Shown here piece by piece: positions 55,001 through 64,000 of a DNA stretch of 64,000 nucleotides. The notes under the pieces were generated by a model. The model was not told the origin of the DNA and searched no databases. It saw only the letters and a program-made list of their open reading frames with translations. The translations under genes were made by a program, and so were the position numbers. The DNA lies in assembly GCF_019703515.2 (NCBI RefSeq), contig NC_059347.1, positions 19,986,001 to 20,050,000 of the forward strand, in the 5' to 3' direction. The stretch comes from Myxocyprinus asiaticus (Eukaryota; Chordata; Actinopteri; Cypriniformes; Catostomidae). The first letter of the stretch is position 1. Every line of letters starts with the position of its first letter.

Positions 55001-58000
55001 TCTATAAAAAACAAGCTATCCTTAATAAAGCCTAACCGAAATGAGTGATGAAGATCATACATACTGGATTACCACTTGGCCCAATGATACCAACAGGTCC
55101 AATGGCTCCTTGCATCCCCTTTAAAGAAGAAACACCTACAGTAGTTGCTGATCAAGAACTCTTTATCCATCTCACTTGTGTTTTAATAACAGTTCTCAAA
55201 GTTGTACTTACCATTAAACCCTGAGGACCTTTTGGACCCTGGATACCCACTGGACCAAGGTCTCCTGGTGGCCCCTGTGAATGAGCAAAACAGTTCCTAA
55301 CTCATGTCAAGTCAGACTACAGCCTTGGCAATGGCTATCAGACAAACCTGTGTGGCCTCTATCAGAAATAATACACGTTTTGTCAAAACACGTTTGTTTA
55401 GTTGTGTTGCAAACTCATTCTTTTAACTAGTCTTAAAAGTGACAGTGCAAGAACAGTTGTGATCAAATTCTAGGTTGCACTGTCAGTTGGTTTGATCTGT
55501 GGTGTAACATTCACATCTTTCAGTCTCGTTGGTAATATCTTGGTAAAAAATGAATCATTAATCATATCAAGGTAACATCTGAAGATACTTAGAATGTACA
55601 GAATGTTAAATTATATGATAATGAGAATAAAGTATGTGAGTTTACCTTTGGTCCAAACATCCCAAAAACTCCAGGAAATCCCTGTTCACCAGTATCACCC
55701 TAAGGAGGAAAAAATAAAATAAACCACAGATCTTGATCCAAGACTATAAATGTTAACTGACATCCGTCCGCCCGCCCGTCCGTCCTTCCATCCATCCATC
55801 GATCTATCTTTTTCAAGCTATCATAATGAAGTAGAATAGTGCAGAACTGCAACAAAACAAAATCTGGCTTTATTTTAATAAGAAGGAGCTAAAAGAATGT
55901 CTTTGAATATCTAATATGGGGGTAATCCAGATAAAATAATTAGTATTTGGCCCATCATTGATCTCAAAATGAGAGCTGAATGTCACCACTGACCAGTCAG
56001 AATAATTTTTTTTCAGAAAGCTCAGTAATAAACAAAGTTACTGCCTGACTGCAGCAGTTACGTTCCTTGTGTGACTTTTATGACATAGAGATAAATCATT
56101 AAAGCAAACTGACTTTATTTCAGCAAATTATTATTGGTGTGTTTGCCATATTTATAATGGATTGATTAAATATTGTTATAACAGAGAAACAATACTCACA
56201 GGTTGCCCTTTGACCCCTCGGTCACCTTGTTTTCCAGGAAATCCCATCCCTCCACTAAACCCTCTCTTGCCCAGAGGTCCAGTTTGGCCGGGGAGGCCCC
56301 TTTCACCCTAAAACACAGTACAGAGAAAGATCTTTAAGCTAAAAGCATAAAATATTGACTTCTACATAAACATAAATAACAGGTCCCTATTCACATGTGT
56401 ATTGTAACTAACAATGGCACCCATAAAACAGTGAAATACCTTTGGCCCAAAAGAGCCTTGAATTCCTGGTAGACCTGGCACACCTGTTTTGCCTTGAGGA
56501 CCTGGTTTTCCATGCAGACCAACCTCTCCATCACTTCCATGCTCACCCTAATGTGCAGAAAAACAAAACAAAACAAAACAAAAAAACATCACAAACAACA
56601 TCTCCCTAAAGCACCTAAGCTAAATTAAGTTTGAAAGAGAATTACAATAATTGTCTTACTGGCATTCCTTCTGCTCCATCTTTCCCAGTGAGTCCATCTA
56701 CCCCAGAATCACCCTCAAGACCCTCATGACCAACAACTCCTCTGGGGCCAGGAAGACCAACAAGACCCTTTCAGAGGAAAACAACAGTTCTACTTAAAAT
56801 CAGCTGTGAGTTAAGCTGTAAGTTGTCTCCTAAATCTTGTCAGAAACTTACTTACAGGGGACCCTCTGCCTCCAGATTCACCTCGAGCACCGTTTTTGCC
56901 TTTTGGACCCTGAATACAAACAGTCATTCCATTTATATGAAGGCCATTATATATTTTCAATTTAAAATCATACAATTACAGTACATTTATATGCAAAGCA
57001 GAACTTAAAGCAGTAATTCATACTTCATTGCCTTTGGACCCTTTTGGTCCTGGAACACCTCTTGGCCCAGCATTTCCCTGTGGTTTTATACAGTACAAGG
57101 AATAAAAGATAAGAAAAGAAATATGTAGACAAAATTCTATATTTCATATCTCAGACTACATAATTAATTAGATGTAGATTGACTTACAGGAAGTCCAGGG
57201 GCCCCTGGTTTTCCTCTTTCCCCATTAACACCTTCATGACCCTTAAACACAATCAAAACAATTATAGACTGTACATTTAAAGGAGTAGTTAACCCAAAAA
57301 ATTAAAAGTCTGTCATCATTTACTCACCCTCATGTTGTTCCAAACCTGTATAACTTATTTTTTTCTTTTTCCAAGGAACACAAAAATAGATGTTGGGCAG
57401 AATGTAGCCACAGTCACCATTCTCTTTCATTGTATGGAAAAAAGATGCATTGGAAGTGAATAATGACTGTGACTAACATGCCTAGCATCTCACTTTGTGT
57501 TCCATGGAGTACAGAAATCATATGGGTTTGGAACAACCTGAGGGTGAGCAAATGATGACAGAATTTTTGGGTAAACTGTTCCTTTAATTTTTAATCTATT
57601 TTGAGGTTTTCCAAAAAATAGTTAATAAAAACTATATCAAATTTAAAAAAAGCTATCAATGACAATGCAAACTCACTGGGTATCCAGGATCACCTGATTC
57701 GCCCCTCTCTCCTCTGTTGCCAACAGGTCCCTGGATCCCAGATAAAACCAAACACAATTATAAGGTTGGCACCCAGAATTCTCCCAAAACCAGACAATAA
57801 TGCGTAGTAAAATCTAGTGGACTGACTCACGATGTCACCTGAAGGACCAGGTGGACCTTCAACCTTCCCATCATCTCCTTGCTCTCCCTGAAAATGATTT
57901 TAAATTGATTGGTTGGTTGTGTAATAAAGACAAGTAAAAGTAAAAGACGTTTCTAAGTGAAAGACGAGGTTGTTAAAGTATTTATTTAAAACTTCAAGTG

Positions 58001-61000
58001 CTGACGTTTCTTTGGTCATGTGCTGTGCATATGCTAAATTAAAATTACATCAATAAACTGCAGTTTATGAGAATCTGGATGGTGATTTAACAGATAGATA
58101 CGCTGTTGTAATCCAATGTAATCCATAAGAATGCTGTTTGTTTTTATTATGCAAATAAAAACAGCAATTCTTAGTTAGATTTCTGAAAATATCTTCCAGT
58201 TAAACAGGTAAATACATGTTTATTTGTTTTTACCTCTTCACCTTTTGGTCCTGGGGATCCCATTGGACCCCGCGGTCCTTGGTGACCCTAAAGCAAATAA
58301 TTAATAATGAATGAAATAGAAAGTAATAAATGTAATAATGTGGAGCAGGTAGCTGTTTGAGCAATCAAACACAACTTAACTAGCCCTAAAAAGAGACATG
58401 AGAACTACAGTACACACAATCCACTGAGAAGGTGTTTTGATGTCATATTACTTTATTCTGAGGTAAAATTAAGTCTTCAAAGGCATGTCTATGCTGTATA
58501 ACACTTACTTCATATCCCACTAAACCTGGTTCACCTTGTTGACCCATTTTTCCAGGAGCACCCTGAAAATTATGGGAGCTGAATTAGTTGCAGATAGCAT
58601 AAACAAAAACTTTTGTGTTTGTGCATCCATTATGACCAGTGCTCGAAGTGATCCAGTACGCACCGGTATGCCGTACTGGCAATAATGCGAAAATGACATC
58701 ACAGTACTAGTAACAATGCTTGAATACCGGCAGCTTTTGAAAAGTTGCAGTACTGTGTCCCCTCGAGGCGAAACGCTCAGGGCGAAACGCTCGGGGTGGA
58801 CCCCATCCCCCCACTTCGAGATTATGACAGTAACTATCAGTGTTTATTTTCTGTGATCTGTGGTTCTCAAGATAACCTTATAGATGATGCAAGATGAGAA
58901 GTTCCTAAACATGTAATCTATCTCTGGCAAATGAAAAGGGGTTTCAGAGAGCATTTGTAATTATTTCTGCTGACTCATCCCGCTGTGACATCATAAGCGG
59001 GTAAGTCCTTTGTAAACAACGGACCTTTCGCTGTTTTGGGTTGTCAAAAGAGTTATATTAAAGGGATAGTTCACCCAAAAATAAAATTCTCTCATCAATT
59101 ACTCACCCTCATGCCACCCCAGATGTGTATGACTTTCTTTATCAGAACACAAACAAAGATCGGGAGTCATATGGATTACTTTTACTACGACTGTCTGTGC
59201 TTTTTGGAGCTTTAAGGTGCTGATCACCATCCATTTGCTTTGTATGGACCTACAGAGCTAAGCTATTCTTCTACAAATATTAGTTTGTGTTATGCTGAAG
59301 AAAGAAAGTCATACACATCAGGGATGGCATGAGGGTGAGTAAATCATGAGAGAGTTTTCATTTTTGGGTGAACTATTCCTTTGCAAAAAAGCAGAATAAT
59401 CCTTAAAAAAGCAAAGTATGTACCACAAATCCAGTAGTTCCTCTGCTTCCTTTTGGCCCGATGAAACCCATAGCACCTTGCTCCCCGACTGGTCCAGTCT
59501 CACCTAGGTGACCTTGGTGACCTTTGCTGCCCTGAAATGAATTTTAGCATCATTTATACTCTAAGTATATATTTTTGCTTATGCACAACTTGTAGTGTTA
59601 TTCATGAAGCTCTTTATAGTGGTAGTGAGAAAACAAGATAAACAATGTAAAAATGTGCAGCATTACCGTCTCTCCTGGTTTTCCCCTCTCACCAGTTTTT
59701 CCAGGTTTGCCCTCAGGACCCTGAAATTAAATGAAAGAATTGACACACTTATGATCGAAAAACAAATAATAAAAATAATAGAATGATTTCTCTGTATGAG
59801 AACTTTTATATTTACACCAGGAATAACTTCAAAACTAATGAGTTTGATCATTCATAGCTTCCACAGGGAGGTGTTGTTTCCATTTTTGTTGCCATCCAGC
59901 ATCACTCAGTCTTCGATAAAATGTGCTAGCTAGAGCATTATAGTGTGTGGTAAATGATTTTTTTATGGTTAATTTTTAGGCTTATTTTTAATTTTAGGCT
60001 TAAATCAGCCTAAGGTAGTCTTGGTTGGTTTAGCTGGCCTCCCTGCTAGTGTTAATTTAGCTAGTTAGTTAATCAACTGGCCTTCCAGCCTAACCAGTTA
60101 ACAAGTGCTCAAAACCTTTCTAAAACCATGATAGGAGACCAGCCTGACATTCAAAACAGGTAGTGAATAAGACCAGCAAACCAACTTAGGCTGGGTTAAG
60201 CTGTTTTATTTTCCAGCAGGGAAGGTCTAGCTATGCTATGGTAGTTCAGCAGATCTTTCAGACATTAAGAATCAGTAAAATATTACAATCCATAACTTTT
60301 TACATAGCTAAACATGCATAAGCTATGGCACTGTGAGTGGTACATCCGAACACCTTTGCAGCTGAAGGAATGGATTCCTAGCATAAAAACAGAACAGAGC
60401 GCATACCTTGATGCCCATCAAGCCGGGATCTCCAGCACAGCCTTCTTTTCCTTTAAATCCGATGGACCCCTTTTCACCAGTTTCCCCCTCAATTCCGATA
60501 TCTCCCTTTTCACCCTAGAGACAAAAACACCTTTGAGTTTTAGGGTTAATAAAATGAGCGTCAATATTATCTATGCAAACAAAGTTAAAAAAATGTCAAA
60601 CATTCTTTCAAAAATGGTGATAAAACATATAAACTTCTCTGAACTTTTTAGATTTGACTGTGTAATTCTCTGCTTTTAAATGCTTGATGAAGGTTGCATG
60701 ACCAAAACATTGCTTTTTCAATAAATATTGGATTGGAAATTTTGGATACTGGATACTTTTTATTCTCTTTTTGTAGTATATCCTGTGTCCTACCTGCAAA
60801 AATTCAGGTGTTTATTTATTGTTCTGTCAGAAGTAATTATGAAAAAAATAATCAGACATTTTTCTGACCTTAGCTCCATCAGGGCCACTCAGACCAGCCT
60901 CACCATCGAGTCCATGGTCACCCTAAATGAGAGTTTCATTAGAAATCTCTGCACTACTTTAAAGAGACAGACAGTGCTATCAGTTAAACGAAACAACCTA

Positions 61001-62169
61001 CTCTAGGTCCAATCAAGCCTTGATCTCCCATACTTCCAGGAGATCCAACTGCACCCTAGAATGAATAAATATATAAATAAATACATAAATAAATACATAA
61101 ATAATCTGTGAAAAGGGACTCAGAGTCAGATGTCAAATAATTAGGTTCTTTACCAGAAATTTGTCAGACCTAATTAAATGGAACACTTTTATGACAATAC
61201 TGAGAGATTACACTGTGTAACAAATATATATTTTTTTTTTCCTGGGTAGTAAGTGTTATTTCCTAATTGCTTATACCTCAAAAGTATAGAAAATAGCTAT
61301 TATTCCCCACAAACTTTGCTTTTGTGACCAGGATCGTAATATTTTGAAATTGACCTATTTCCAATGAGAAAACGGGCGAATTTGTGTCTTTTCGTTCACA
61401 TAAAGTCAGAAAAAACAACAACATATGAATCCAAATTAACATGTATTTATACTAAAGTAATATTCAAAGCCGTGCTGGTCCATAATGGTAACAAGTACCC
61501 GTCTCTTCCCCTGACTCACTCTGTGCACCTCAAAGAGTATTACAACAGCATCAAGACCTTGCTGGACGCCTTGAAGTATGATGAGTATGGCTGGGAGGTC
61601 ATAGGAGACTTCAAATTGGTGGCATTCCTGATGGGTCTCCAAGGCGCACTACCACAGGCGGGACTGGCCACAGCGGACCAAGTTCTCTGTGGGGAGGAAA
61701 AACGTCAAGTGGGAGCCACTGGTGGACCCCCGGAAATTGCTGATGCCACCAATGCACATCAAATTGGGCCTTATGAAACAATTTGTCAGAGCTCTAGATA
61801 AGGAGTCAGCAGCCTTCAAGTACCTTCAAGACTTCTTACCTAAGCTGTCTGAGGCAAAGGTCAAAGTCGGTGTCTTCGTCGGACCACAGATAAAGAAGGA
61901 TTTTAGGAAATAACACTTACTACCCAGGAACAAAAACTATGTTACATAGTGTTCTCATACAGGACAATAATCAGGAAGGGTTTGTATAAAACATCTGCAT
62001 GTGATCACCTTAATTGCCATATGATAAATGTGGGACATGACATCACTACACAATGGCTACACAAGACTACCCAGCATTTGCAACCGTGTATGAGCAAACA
62101 CAACAAGGGTTTCACCTTCTCTCCTGGTTCACTTGTTAGGCCTCGCTCCCCGGATTTTCCAGGTAAACC
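51901..62169 (-). CDS. col27a1: Clade-C fibrillar collagen, probably col27a1 (3' part of gene)
   Basis: Fibrillar collagen of cartilage and notochord type. Twenty-seven exons join in phase. Triple-helix exons (high to low): 62116-62169, 61002-61055, 60869-60922, 60407-60514, 59667-59720, 59424-59531, 58509-58562, 58234-58287, 57831-57887, 57677-57730, 57188-57241, 57024-57077, 56856-56909, 56660-56767, 56440-56547, 56200-56307, 55646-55699, 55212-55274, 55065-55118, 54903-54938, 54664-54681, 54507-54542. Sizes are mostly 54 or 108 nt, the fibrillar pattern, each starting with a Gly codon. C-propeptide exons: 53437-53502, 53158-53326, 52795-52904, 52155-52373, 51901-52047. Together 2,109 nt. 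The COLFI motifs ITIHCLN, AWNGQI and end LEVGPVCFL fit type XXVII/XXIV rather than clades A or B; DGRWHQ favours XXVII. The N-terminal half lies beyond 64000. Confidence 0.82.
52155..52373 (-). CDS. col27a1: Collagen C-propeptide exon 4
   Basis: Encodes [20 protein letters not shown], then [14 protein letters not shown] and DDCW. The HCLN and AWNGQI motifs define clade C. Confidence 0.9.
52795..52904 (-). CDS. col27a1: Collagen C-propeptide exon 3
   Basis: Encodes [19 protein letters not shown] and [12 protein letters not shown]. Contains the calcium-binding style WIDPNLGC motif of COLFI. The donor AAG|GTTTTG is weak but gives the correct phase. Confidence 0.88.
53158..53326 (-). CDS. col27a1: Collagen C-propeptide exon 2
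   Basis: Encodes [19 protein letters not shown], then [19 protein letters not shown], the first Cys pair of the COLFI domain. Confidence 0.9.
53437..53502 (-). CDS. col27a1: Collagen: end of helix and start of C-propeptide
   Basis: Follows the last Gly-X-Y exon (GPHGPRGPP) with [26 protein letters not shown] non-helical sequence, the C-telopeptide and linker. Donor GAG|GTAAGT. Confidence 0.8.
53609..54316. mobile_element. Palindromic MITE (family A), full copy in a collagen intron
   Basis: Starts ttcacaaaaatgaaaattct and ends ttttgggtgaactatccct. The halves are inverted, with catgccatcccagatgtgtt on the left and its complement near 54250. Confidence 0.82.
57279..57590. mobile_element. Short palindromic MITE (related family) in a collagen intron
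   Basis: Starts aaaggagtagttaacccaaa and ends ttttgggtaaactgttcctt. Inner catgttgttccaaacctgta has its complement at about 57520. Confidence 0.78.
57831..57887 (-). CDS. col27a1: Collagen helix exon with a Gly-X-Y interruption
   Basis: 57 nt instead of 54: one extra codon gives GKVEGPP, a four-residue gap between glycines (codons around 57858-57869). Splice sites are normal (tttcag, ATC|GTGAGT). Confidence 0.85.
58630..58850. other. Unclassified repeat-like segment
   Basis: GC-rich island in an AT-rich intron, with two near-identical gcgaaacgctc(a/g)ggg units (about 58768-58795). It looks like a transposon fragment; class not recognised. Confidence 0.3.
59060..59384. mobile_element. Palindromic MITE (family A), short full copy in a collagen intron
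   Basis: Starts aaagggatagttcacccaaa, ends ttttgggtgaactattcctt. The middle is shortened compared with the copy at 53609. Confidence 0.8.
59990..60225. repeat. Interspersed repeat fragment rich in (C)CAGC/AACC words
   Basis: Contains repeated ggttggtttagctggcctcc- and taaccagttaac-like words and inverted versions (accagcaaaccaacttaggc). Resembles a short foldback element; not classified. Confidence 0.4.
61231..61936 (+). mobile_element. TIR element with fragments of an unassigned protein
   Basis: 26-bp perfect inverted repeats: cctgggtagtaagtgttatt at 61241 and its complement at 61907-61928, each preceded outside by a T-rich tract. The 706-bp interior has two overlapping plus-strand frames. 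One reads [20 protein letters not shown]; the other reads [20 protein letters not shown] and [20 protein letters not shown]. They appear to be pieces of one protein joined out of frame after an internal deletion. The protein type is one I recall from uncharacterised fish and arthropod proteins; no function is claimed. It lies in a collagen intron. Confidence 0.6.
62116..62169 (-). CDS. col27a1: Collagen helix exon with Gly replaced by Ser
   Basis: Encodes [18 protein letters not shown]. The codon at 62131-62133 is AGT (Ser) where Gly is expected. Splice sites tgacag and AAG|GTGAAA. This is the most upstream collagen exon in the window. Confidence 0.85.
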
Positions 62170-62721
62170 CTGTCACAAAAAAAAACAGAAAACTCATTAG
62201 GATACAGCTTTCAGCTTTCGGAATGTTGCTACAGTCTTTGGTCCCTCAAAGCTACAAGTCTTTTATTTAGAAAACATGTGGGAGTAATGGAGAGGTAATT
62301 AGAAACAAAAAGACAATGTGGCACAAAATCTGTTCTTGATTGTAAAAAAGTATTCTAATTAGTAGAGGTGTGCAGCAGAGCCATTATCTGTATTTGTATC
62401 TGTATCTGTTCATATGACAAAATTATCTGTATCTGTCTCTGTATTCGGATAGAACTGGGTGTGGGCGGGGCTTAAACCAGAAGTGCGTAAATGAAATGCC
62501 TATTTTTAAGTATTACTCATACATTTATAGTTTCTATTAATAAAATATGCCTTGTATATGCCTTTTCATAATAATAGCCTAATAATGGGTGACATGACGC
62601 CATGTGAGGTTCAGACATGTGAACGGCGAGCTCTGCGCACTTTGCTAGTTTTAATACTTTTTATGTCAATAACCGGTGAGATTCGACACACCCTGATCCT
62701 TAACTGTTCTCGGAAGACAAT

Positions 62722-63540
62722 ATGTCAAAGAATTTAAAATTCATTGGAGACATTAAAAGACACTTACGTGCTCAAGCTGATGCCCCTGAGCAGCAGGCCG
62801 CAAGCCAGTGAGCCAATTTGGCCAGAGAAGTGAAGAGAATTTGGTGAGAATTGCTGAACATGTCAGCAATGCTGACGAAGGTCGTTGCTGACTTGGAGGA
62901 TCTTGCTGTAATACGTCGATCGATCACTGCCATGGAGACGAAATTCACTGAGGTGGTTACAAGAGTGGGGGATGTCGAGAAACGGATCGATTATCTGGAG
63001 TCATCGGAGAGGAAATTAGCTGCTAATCCGCTAGCGACCAAGGTGGATTTGGAGTGCGTCTAGGAGAAGTTGTAGGATTTGGAGAATCGTAACCGGCGGA
63101 ATAACATCCGAATTGTTGGAATTCCTGAGGACGAAGAAGGTCGGGATATGGTGAAATTCCTGGATAGGCTCTTCCTGAGTCTGCTCGACATAACAGGCCA
63201 TAAGCTGGAAATCAAGCGAGCTCACAGGGTTCTGGATCGGCGATCCGCTGAGGGAGACAGGCCCCCAATCAATTCTGGCCAAATTTCTGAGATCATCCGA
63301 CAAAGATCTCATGTTACGTGAGGAACCACAAAAACCACAGCATTTTCTTGTTCCCAGACTTTGCAAATTCGACAAGAGAGACACGTGATCAATTCAATGA
63401 ATGCAAGAAACTCTTACATCAACAGAAGGTTGCTTTTCCACTAATGTTCCCAGGCAAATTGAGAATAGATGCTAAGGATGGCCGCAAAATATTTACATGT
63501 CCCCAGCAAGCGATGTCCTTCATAAAGTCAACTGATTAAA
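62722..63540 (+). pseudogene. L1-type LINE ORF1 remnant
   Basis: Opens MSKNLKFIGDIKRHLRAQ, then a coiled coil (AMETKFTEVVTRVGDVEKRI). After a TAG comes LENRNRRNNIRIVGIPEDEE and LEIKRAHRVL, the RRM-like core of L1 ORF1p. In another frame follows FLFPDFANSTRETRDQFNEC and FPGKLRIDAKDGRKIF, its C-terminal domain. At least two stops and one frame change; no ORF2 follows within the window. Confidence 0.82.
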
Positions 63541-63917
63541 TTATTTTGTGGTACTCACGTTGCAGCCAAGTGGACCGACTCACTGAACATTCATTTGACC
63601 GTCTGAGGAAACTGAGCGCCTTTTTTGTTTCTTTTTGTGCTGGTGCTGCCAAGCGGCTGGAGCTTGTTTTGTGGAGGAACACACCTTCGGGACAGTTATG
63701 TGGATGAATCTACACATTCTTTGTGTTTATTCGGCCTATTGGCTAGAGTTTGTTTTATAGATTATCTTCTGTTGGGTAATTCTGCCTCACAAAATTTGGA
63801 CTAGATATATAAAACAGAGAGTCTTTTTCTACCATTCCCTCAGTGAAATCTGCTGGTAGTGAAATATTTACCTTGGCCATTGATATTAATAATTTGATAT
63901 TAATAATGCTTTTAAAT
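63541..63917. other. Non-coding sequence between L1 remnant and SINE
   Basis: May be the L1 inter-ORF region (cggctggagcttgttttgtg and a second similar gctagagtttgttttatag). No frame of note. Confidence 0.35.
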
Positions 63918-64000
63918 GGGGCTTGGGTAGCTTAGTGGTAAAGATGCTGGCTACCACCCCTGGAGTTCACTAGTTCGCTAGTTCGAATCCCAGGGCGTGC
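63918..64000 (+). mobile_element. tRNA-derived SINE, 5' part (cut by window end)
   Basis: Reads ggggcttgggtagcttagtg, then gttcgaatccc, i.e. polymerase III box A and box B of a tRNA-derived head, resembling the HAmo-type SINEs of cyprinid fish. Contains a ctagttcg duplication just before box B. The body and tail lie past 64000. Confidence 0.72.

Noticed and set aside
60314..60679. 121-codon plus-strand frame
   Set aside because: It is antisense to the 108-nt collagen exon at 60407-60514, whose phase and Gly-X-Y pattern are clear.
61056..62115. A further collagen exon in this 1-kb gap
   Set aside because: No Gly-X-Y block with splice sites was found on the minus strand; the gap holds the TIR element.
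63918..64000. Possible tRNA gene
   Set aside because: Box A and box B are present but the cloverleaf is not complete and the sequence matches a tRNA-derived SINE head.

Overview
This is eukaryotic nuclear DNA from a ray-finned fish, most likely a carp-like cypriniform. Coding exons are short, bounded by GT/AG sites and buried in AT-rich introns full of fish-type transposons: Tc1 elements, DIRS elements with inverted arms, an L2 LINE, an L1 ORF1 remnant, a hAT relative, palindromic MITEs and a tRNA-derived SINE at the right edge. Species cannot be told from the sequence.

Four genes are supported. (1) 183-961, minus: the first two exons of a torsin AAA+ ATPase, probably tor2a, with a reading-frame problem at a homopolymer. 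(2) 5621-23306, minus: a complete 11-exon SH2D3C/NSP3-type SH2 adaptor. Every intron phase agrees and the exons join into 1,962 coding nt (653 aa). (3) 25938-34881, plus: a complete 9-exon cfap157 (C9orf117) gene for a ciliary/sperm coiled-coil protein (1,476 nt, 491 aa). Its last two exons are present again at 39041-39347 in a tandem duplication, where the penultimate copy is frameshifted. (4) 51901-62169, minus: the 3' part of a clade-C fibrillar collagen, probably col27a1. It has 22 Gly-X-Y exons (1,398 nt) and five C-propeptide exons (711 nt) ending at the stop codon; the gene continues beyond the right edge. TOR2A, SH2D3C and CFAP157 are neighbours on human 9q34.11, so genes 1-3 look like a conserved block.

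Layout: 1-961 torsin 5' end; 1-5.6 kb Tc1 copy and foldback MITE; 5.6-23.3 kb sh2d3c, whose introns hold MITEs, a nested hAT-like element, two DIRS elements and an LTR; 23.3-25.9 kb shared upstream region of two divergent genes, with long simple repeats and a TIR-bracketed minisatellite; 25.9-34.9 kb cfap157, with intronic transposons including a nearly intact Tc1; 34.4-41.1 kb tandem duplication containing an LTR element whose gag ORF runs into coding minisatellites; 41.1-50 kb gene-poor, transposon-rich DNA; 50-62.2 kb collagen gene; 62.2-64 kb L1 remnant and the start of a SINE.

The genes do not form a pathway. Torsins act in the ER and nuclear envelope lumen, SH2D3C relays receptor tyrosine kinase signals to CAS proteins, CFAP157 works in motile cilia or sperm, and type XXVII collagen is an extracellular cartilage and notochord matrix protein. 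I found no clearly new biological system. The least explained item is a TIR element at 61231-61936 carrying pieces of a protein I cannot assign. Recognition of families is from memory of their motifs; no search was run.
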